NCBI RefSeq assembly: GCF_900115095.1
Contig: NZ_FOVH01000013.1
Location: 186,001-250,000, forward strand
Source of the DNA: Actinomadura madurae
Lineage (GTDB): Bacteria > Actinomycetota > Actinomycetes > Streptosporangiales > Streptosporangiaceae
DNA: 64,000 nucleotides
Reading direction: 5' to 3'
Shown here: positions 59,521-64,000 of the stretch, piece by piece
How the letters are laid out: every line of letters starts with the position of its first letter
Numbering within the stretch: position 1 is the stretch's first letter
Program-made: the position numbers and the translations under genes
The notes under the pieces: generated by a model
Seen by the model: the letters and a program-made list of their open reading frames with translations, nothing else
The model's database searches: none
What the model was told of the DNA's origin: nothing

Positions 59521-60462
59521 ATGCTGGAGAACGAACACGAGCTGCTCGTCCGCTCGATGACCTGGGAGGCGGCCGGCGTCCTGTCGGTCACGCTGGCCGG
59601 GCTCGGCGGCGGGCCGCTGCCGCCCTGGGAGCCGGGCGCCCATCTGGAGCTCGACCTCGGCGAATGGGTCCGCCAGTACTCGCTGTGCGGTGAGCCGGGG
59701 GAGTCCGGGACGTACCGGATCGCCGTCCTCTACGAACCGGACGGCCGGGGCGGCTCGGCCTTCGTGCACGAGGAGTTGCGTCCTGGCCAGACGGTGCGGG
59801 TGCGCGGCCCGCGCAACCGGTTCCCGCTGGAGGACGCGCCGCGGTACCTGTTCCTGGCGGGCGGCATCGGGATCACGCCGCTGCTGCCGATGATCGCGCG
59901 GGCCGCCGGCCGGGGCGTCCCGTGGCGGCTGGTCTACGGCGGCCGGAGCCGGAGCTCCATGGCGTTCCTGCCCGAACTCGCCCGGTACGGGGACGCGGTG
60001 ACGGTCGTCCCCGAGGACCGCGCCGGGCGTTCGGACCTCGATGCCCTGCTCGGCACGCCGCAGGAGGGCACCGCCGTCTACTGCTGCGGTCCGGAGGGCC
60101 TGCTCGCGGCGGTCGAGAAGCGGTGCGCGGCGTGGCCGGACGGCAGCCTGCACGTCGAGCGCTTCGCCGCGGCGCCGCGCGGTCCGGCGGACGACACCGC
60201 GTTCGAGGTGGAGTGCGCGCGGTCCGGGCTGACGATCGAGGTCGAGGCGGACGAGACCGTCATGGACGCCCTGGAGCGCGCCGGCGTCCAGGTACCGAAC
60301 GCCTGCCGCGAGGGCATCTGCGGAAGCTGCGAGACGCCCGTGCTGGCAGGGGTTCCGGACCATCGGGACGGGCTGCTGACCGAGGCGGAGCGGGAGGCCG
60401 GAAGGACGATGATGCCCTGCGTCTCGCGCTGCCTCTCGGCCCGGCTGGTTCTGGCTCTCTGA
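59521..60462 (+). CDS. Oxygenase reductase (FMN/NAD and C-terminal [2Fe-2S])
   Basis: The 313-residue protein has the phthalate-dioxygenase-reductase (VanB) order. A flavin domain has RQYSLCGEPGESG, an NAD domain has AGGIGITPLLPM and VYCCGPEGLL, and a plant-type [2Fe-2S] domain follows. Its ligands are Cys262, Cys267, Cys270 (CREGICGSC) and Cys300. It takes electrons from NADH to the Rieske centre. It is divergent from the oxygenase gene under matched control. It appears to be leaderless, as no ribosome site precedes the ATG. Confidence 0.9.
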   Translation: MLENEHELLVRSMTWEAAGVLSVTLAGLGGGPLPPWEPGAHLELDLGEWVRQYSLCGEPGESGTYRIAVLYEPDGRGGSAFVHEELRPGQTVRVRGPRNRFPLEDAPRYLFLAGGIGITPLLPMIARAAGRGVPWRLVYGGRSRSSMAFLPELARYGDAVTVVPEDRAGRSDLDALLGTPQEGTAVYCCGPEGLLAAVEKRCAAWPDGSLHVERFAAAPRGPADDTAFEVECARSGLTIEVEADETVMDALERAGVQVPNACREGICGSCETPVLAGVPDHRDGLLTEAEREAGRTMMPCVSRCLSARLVLAL

Positions 60463-60495
60463 GCGATCTCCGAGCCGGAATTCCGATCCGGGGCA

Positions 60496-60528
60496 TTGAC
60501 TCCTGACCTAAGTAGTGTACATAGTACG
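60496..60528 (+). promoter_or_regulatory. Hydrolase-importer promoter with operator O3
   Basis: TTGACT (60496-60501), 16 bases, TACATA (60518-60523), overlapped by TGTAC-ATA-GTACG (60516-60528). The layout is the same as at O1 and O2. The predicted leader is about 100 bases, and the gene at 60631 has its own GGAG. Confidence 0.7.
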
Positions 60529-60630
60529 CATCACCCGTTATTCGCGGCTTCATCTCGACTTTCTCGGTAGCGCGCCCCTTCTCGCGGGGCGCTTGAGCCT
60601 CCGCAAGGGGCCGGAAGAACCGGAGAACCC

Positions 60631-61575
60631 ATGACCGCACCGACCACCGGAACCCGGCACACCGTGCTGGGAGCCGCGCTGCGGGTCCGCACGATCGGCG
60701 AGGGAACGCCCACCGTCCTGCTGCACGGCGGCGGCCCGGGCTGCTCCGCCTGGACCGACTTCGCCGCGCTGGTGCCCGAGCTGCACGGCCGCCGGCTGAT
60801 CCTGGTCGATCTCCCCCAGTACGGCGATTCGGACGCGCCGCAGGCCGACCGGCCGCTGTTCTCTTTCCACGCACGGTACGTCATGGCCCTGCTCGATGAC
60901 CTGGGAATTCACCGCGCCGACTTCGTCTGCCAGTCGCTCGGCGGGTCGGTAGCCCTGCTGATCGCCGCGCGCGAGCCGCACCGCGCCGGCCGGATCGTCC
61001 TCACCGGCGGCCGCCCCGCCGACCTCGGCGGAACGCCCGGAGCGAGCGGCGCGGCGATCCGCGCCGCGTACTACGGCGGCGAGGGGCCCACCCCGGACAA
61101 GATGCGCGATCTCATCCGCGACCACGAGTGGAACGATCCCGCGATCGTTCCGGAGGCCACGGTCTTCGAGCGCTTCCGCAACAGCGTCACCGTCGACGCG
61201 CTGGCGCTCGGGACGGACACCGAGGCGCGCGGCCTGCCCGAGGACCTCGGCCCCCTCCTGCACACCGTCACCGCGCCCGTCCTGCTGCTGTGGGGCTCGG
61301 CCGACCCGTTCGCCGACGTCGGCTACGCGTCCCGCCTGGCGGCGGCGCTGCCCGCCGCCGTCCTGGAGGTGCTGCCCGGCACGGCGCACCACCCCCAGGA
61401 GGAGCGGCCCCGCGACTACGCCCGGCTCGCCGAGGCGTTCCTGAACGCGCCCCGTCCCCACGACCTCCCGCGTCCCCACGACCTCCCGCGTCCCCACGAC
61501 CTCCCGCGTCCCCACGATCTCCCGCCCCTCGATTCCCGGCTCGCTCCTGTGGAGGCCACCCGATGCGAATCCTGA
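60631..61575 (+). CDS. Alpha/beta hydrolase, ring-fission-product type
   Basis: The 314-residue hydrolase has HGGGPGCSAW (oxyanion), Ser102 in CQSLGGSV, Asp225 in WGSADPFADV and His253 in GTAHHPQ. The HGGGPG and QSLGG set is that of meta-cleavage-product hydrolases, which split C-C bonds of ring-opened aromatics. A short Pro-rich C-terminus follows, with the hexapeptide RPHDLP four times (residues 275-298). GGAG before ATG 60631 supports the start. No ring-cleavage dioxygenase is in the window. It overlaps the tiny gene that follows. Confidence 0.86.
   Translation: MTAPTTGTRHTVLGAALRVRTIGEGTPTVLLHGGGPGCSAWTDFAALVPELHGRRLILVDLPQYGDSDAPQADRPLFSFHARYVMALLDDLGIHRADFVCQSLGGSVALLIAAREPHRAGRIVLTGGRPADLGGTPGASGAAIRAAYYGGEGPTPDKMRDLIRDHEWNDPAIVPEATVFERFRNSVTVDALALGTDTEARGLPEDLGPLLHTVTAPVLLLWGSADPFADVGYASRLAAALPAAVLEVLPGTAHHPQEERPRDYARLAEAFLNAPRPHDLPRPHDLPRPHDLPRPHDLPPLDSRLAPVEATRCES
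61453..61524 (+). repeat. Four tandem 18-base repeats inside the hydrolase gene
   Basis: CGTCCCCACGACCTCCCG is repeated four times without gaps, the last copy with one silent change (GAC to GAT). It encodes RPHDLP four times. The near identity points to recent slippage and copy number may vary between strains. Confidence 0.9.
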
Positions 61576-61691
61576 TCACCCTCGCGCTGCTGCTCGCCGC
61601 CGTGTTCGGCATCCCGCCGGTGCGGCGCCGCGCCCTGGCCTCGTTCGTCCGCGCCACCGGGACGGCGGTGCGGACGGAGCCGGGCTCGTGA
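61563..61691 (+). CDS. Tiny single-helix membrane protein
   Basis: A 42-residue frame: one hydrophobic helix (ILITLALLLAAVFGIPPV) followed by a basic and polar tail (RRRALASFVRATGT). It overlaps the hydrolase end by 13 bases and the ATPase start by four, and fits perfectly between them. This coupling is the main argument that it is real. It could be a small subunit or stabiliser of the importer; no family was recognised. A chance frame cannot be excluded. Confidence 0.55.
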   Translation: MRILITLALLLAAVFGIPPVRRRALASFVRATGTAVRTEPGS

Positions 61692-63205
61692 CGGCGTCCC
61701 CGGCCGTGACCGCGCCGCCGGCGGTCGCCGCGCGCGGTGTCACCATGCGGTTCGGGACGTTCACCGCGCTGGACGGCGTCGACCTGGACCTCGCGGCGGG
61801 CGAGGTCCACGGCCTGATCGGCTCCAACGGCGCCGGCAAGTCGACCCTCATCAAGGTGCTGTGCGGCGCGTACGCGCCGGGCGCCGGGCACCTGGAGGTC
61901 GAGGGCCGCAGGGTCGGCAACGTGACGCCCGCCCAGGCCGAGCAGGCCGGGATCACCGTCGTGCACCAGGAGACGCAGCTGTTCCCGGAGCTGACGGTCG
62001 CCGACAACATCGTCGTCGCCGCCCCGCACCGGCGGGGCCGGCTGCTGCGGGACCGCCGCGCCGACCACGCCGAGACGGCCCAGCTGCTCGGCACCCTCGG
62101 CCTCGACCTCGACCCGGCGCGCCGCGTGGGCGCGCTCGACCTCGCCGAGAAGAAGCTGCTGCAGGTGGCGCGGGCGCTGCGGGCCCGCCCGAAGCTGCTG
62201 ATCCTGGACGAGCCCACGGCGGCGCTGGAGCCGCGGCAGTGCCGGCGCATCACCGAGCTGGTGCGGCGCCTCGCCGCCGAGGGCCTCGCGGTCCTGTTCG
62301 TCAGCCACGACCTGGACGAGGTGCGGCTGCTCTGCGACCGGATCACCGCGCTGCGGGACGGCCGGGTCGTCGCCCGCCTGGAACGCGGCGAGGCGACCCC
62401 GCACGGGCTGGTGGAACTGGTCGCGGGCCGGACCCTCGCCAACGCCCCGGACCGGGAGCCGCACGAGGCGGGCGGCGTGCTCGTCCGCGCCGACCTGCCG
62501 GACGCCCCGGAGCTGGAGCTGCGGCACCGTGAGGTCGTCACGATGACCGGCATCCTCGGCTCGGGCGCGGGCCGCTTCGCGCGCACCCTCGCCGGGGCGC
62601 GCCGCCCGCCCCGGCACGTCCCCGCCGCCGTCGAGGTCGGCGGCCGGACGGTCAGGCCGCACAACCGGATCGCGGCGGCCGCCGCCGCGATCGGGTTCGT
62701 GCCGGAGGAGCGCAAGCGGGACGGGGTCCAGCCGCTGCTCAGCGTCGAGCGGAACATCGCGCTCGGCGACGTGAAGGCGTTCACCCGGTTCGGTGTCCTG
62801 GACCGGCGGAGGATGCGCGCCGAGGCGCTGCGGCTCATCGCCGAACTGGACGTCCGCCCCGCCGACCCGGCGTTCCCGGCCGGGCTGCTGTCCGGCGGGA
62901 ACCAGCAGAAGGTCCTGATCGCGCGGTGGCTCGCCGCGGGCGCGCGCGTCCTCGTCGTGGAGGAGCCCACCCACGGCATCGACATCGGAGCGAAGGAGCA
63001 CGTGCTGCGGCAGCTCCGCGCCTTCGCGGACGAGCGCGGCTGCGTCGTCATCGTGGCGCTGGAGAGCGAGGAGTTCCGCTCCATCACCGACCGCTACCTG
63101 GCGTTCCGGCGGGGACGCCTGGTCGCCGAGCTCGCGGCCGACGTCACGCACGCCGAACTGATGACGGCGTGCCTCGGCGAACACCCGGAAGGTCTTGCCC
63201 CATGA
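61688..63205 (+). CDS. ABC importer ATPase, RbsA type (two ATPase domains)
   Basis: The 505-residue fusion of two ABC domains is typical of ribose/xylose-type importers. Domain 1 has Walker A GSNGAGKST, the signature helix in a poor form (ALDLAEKKLLQVARAL) and Walker B LLILDEPTAALEP. Domain 2 has a degenerate Walker A (GILGSGAGRFA), a full signature LSGGNQQKVLIARWL and VVEEPTHGIDIGAKE. Such pairs use one complete site. The first-domain signature differs from the common LSxxQ form. GTG 61688 overlaps the preceding stop (GTGA). It powers the permease that follows. Confidence 0.9.
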   Translation: MTASPAVTAPPAVAARGVTMRFGTFTALDGVDLDLAAGEVHGLIGSNGAGKSTLIKVLCGAYAPGAGHLEVEGRRVGNVTPAQAEQAGITVVHQETQLFPELTVADNIVVAAPHRRGRLLRDRRADHAETAQLLGTLGLDLDPARRVGALDLAEKKLLQVARALRARPKLLILDEPTAALEPRQCRRITELVRRLAAEGLAVLFVSHDLDEVRLLCDRITALRDGRVVARLERGEATPHGLVELVAGRTLANAPDREPHEAGGVLVRADLPDAPELELRHREVVTMTGILGSGAGRFARTLAGARRPPRHVPAAVEVGGRTVRPHNRIAAAAAAIGFVPEERKRDGVQPLLSVERNIALGDVKAFTRFGVLDRRRMRAEALRLIAELDVRPADPAFPAGLLSGGNQQKVLIARWLAAGARVLVVEEPTHGIDIGAKEHVLRQLRAFADERGCVVIVALESEEFRSITDRYLAFRRGRLVAELAADVTHAELMTACLGEHPEGLAP

Positions 63206-64000
63206 AGAGAACCGCCCCCGCGCTGGAGGACGCGTTCGTCCCGCTGCTGCTGGTCGTCCTCGCGCTCGTCCTGACGTTCTCGACGGACTCGTTCCTCAGC
63301 AGCGGCAACATCCTCAACGTGCTCAGCTCGATGGCGATCCTCGCGATCGTCGCGTTCGGGCAGACGTTCGTGATCGCCGGCGGCGGGTTCGACCTGTCGG
63401 TGGGCGCGCAGGTCGCGCTGCACGGCGCGGTCGGCGCGATCGTCATGCGCGACACCCAGAGCATCGCGCTCGGCCTCGCCGCCGCGGCGCTGTCCGGGAT
63501 CGTGTTCGGGCTGCTCAACGGGATCCTCGTGATCGCGCTCAAGGTCCACCCGTTCATGATCACGCTGGGCACCTCGGTGATCGGGGTGGGCGTCACGCTC
63601 ATCCTCACCCACGCCGAGTCGGTCGGCGGGCTGCCCGCGAGCATCGCCGGGTTCGGCGTCGGCCGCCCGCTCGGCGTCCCGTGGATCGTCTGGGTGATGA
63701 TCGCCTGCTTCGCCGTCTCGGCGTTCCTGCTGAGCGTGAGCCCGTTCGGGCTGCGGGTGCTGTCCAGCGGCGGCAACCGGGAGGCGGCGCGCCTCGCGGG
63801 CCTGCGCGTCGAGCGGACGATCGTCGCCACGTTCGTGCTCGCCGGGACGTTCGCCGCCGTGGCGGGAATGGGGACGACCGCGCGGCTGCAGTCGGCGCAG
63901 CCGACCGTCGGCGAGGGCCTGGAGCTGTTCTCGGTCGCGGCGGTCGTGCTCGGCGGCAGCGCGCTGCACGGCGGGCGGGCCGCGATGTGGCGGACGCTGC
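63202..64000 (+). CDS. ABC importer permease, RbsC type (5' part)
   Basis: The open frame begins at ATG 63202, overlapping the ATPase stop, and runs off the window; 266 codons are visible. Hydrophobic helices (FVPLLLVVLALVLTFSTDSF, NVLSSMAILAIVAFGQTFVI, IALGLAAAALSGIVFGLLNG) and the conserved GGGFDLSVGA and ALKVHPFMITLGT are those of BPD_transp_2 ribose-type permeases. GGNREAARLAGLRVERTIVA is the cytoplasmic loop that touches the ATPase. A solute-binding protein is probably encoded beyond the window. RbsABC-type importers near aromatic genes may carry non-sugar substrates. Confidence 0.9.
   Translation, partial: MKRTAPALEDAFVPLLLVVLALVLTFSTDSFLSSGNILNVLSSMAILAIVAFGQTFVIAGGGFDLSVGAQVALHGAVGAIVMRDTQSIALGLAAAALSGIVFGLLNGILVIALKVHPFMITLGTSVIGVGVTLILTHAESVGGLPASIAGFGVGRPLGVPWIVWVMIACFAVSAFLLSVSPFGLRVLSSGGNREAARLAGLRVERTIVATFVLAGTFAAVAGMGTTARLQSAQPTVGEGLELFSVAAVVLGGSALHGGRAAMWRTL

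Noticed and set aside
61268..63184. Long minus-strand frame opposite the ABC ATPase
   Set aside because: The plus strand shows Walker and signature motifs of RbsA; the minus reading is composition-driven.
1..64000. Prophage, integrative element, CRISPR array or polyketide/peptide synthase cluster
   Set aside because: No integrase, transposase, repeat-spacer array, tRNA-associated att site, carrier protein or synthase module was found; the AMP-binding genes are single-domain acyl-CoA ligases.

Overview
The window is high-GC DNA with many GTG starts, ATGA/GTGA stop-start overlaps, FadR-type GntR, TetR and IclR regulators, and almost wall-to-wall catabolic operons. That points to a soil actinomycete with a large genome, plausibly of the Thermomonosporaceae/Streptosporangiales kind (an inference from style; no rRNA or marker gene is present). 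No tRNA, rRNA, CRISPR array, insertion sequence or phage gene was seen. The first and last genes are cut by the window edges.

Layout. (1) 1-1176: the end of a DoxX-like membrane protein and a tandem universal stress protein. (2) 1602-8215: a Puu-like gamma-glutamylation pathway. A GntR regulator is divergent from gamma-glutamyl hydrolase, SDR, glutamine-synthetase-like ligase, APC permease and aldehyde dehydrogenase. An SDR is present and no PuuB-type amine oxidase. (3) 8352-27315: a large cluster for a cyclic or aromatic ketone-type substrate. It holds a Baeyer-Villiger monooxygenase fused to an esterase, two acyl-CoA ligases, a Rieske oxygenase with ferredoxin, SDR, thiolase and thiolase-like proteins, two amidohydrolases, a DUF35 protein, an epoxide-hydrolase-like protein, aldehyde dehydrogenase and cupin. 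Its regulators are one TetR and two tandem IclR-type genes. Six copies of a 14-bp element (TTCAGA-N4-TGAA and close variants) sit upstream of its transcription units and suggest one regulon. (4) 27492-32476: a sugar-acid/lactone-type operon (VOC protein, Gfo/Idh/MocA dehydrogenase, lactonase-like amidohydrolase, SDR) divergent from a GntR regulator and a 2-hydroxyacid dehydrogenase, across a perfect 18-bp inverted repeat.

(5) 32592-42893: a TetR regulator divergent from a GH78 alpha-L-rhamnosidase, a sugar ABC importer without its ATPase, an N,N-dimethylformamidase large-subunit homologue and a flavin amine oxidase. (6) 42989-54819: an amidase followed by SDR, acyl-CoA ligase, two acyl-CoA dehydrogenase pairs, a CoA-transferase pseudogene, SDR, DUF35 plus thiolase-like protein (a probable retro-aldolase pair) and an enoyl-CoA hydratase. 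The amidase promoter shares a motif with the TetR promoter of region 5, so the two regions may act together: deglycosylate, import, cleave an amide, then beta-oxidise the acid. (7) 54805-56856: a secreted beta-helix protein, tail-to-tail with region 6. (8) 57169-64000: a second aromatic-type system with NTF2-like protein, TetR, Rieske oxygenase, flavin/ferredoxin reductase, ring-fission-type hydrolase, a tiny membrane protein and an RbsA/RbsC-type importer. It is controlled by three CGTAC-N3-GTACG palindromes, each overlapping the -10 of a promoter of identical architecture.

The strongest candidates for something undescribed are the monooxygenase-esterase fusion whose Baeyer-Villiger fingerprint has lost its histidine, the multi-site TTCAGA regulon, the rhamnosidase/formamidase-like/amidase combination, and the stand-alone IclR DNA-binding domain. 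Functions are read from motifs recognised by eye; no database search was run.
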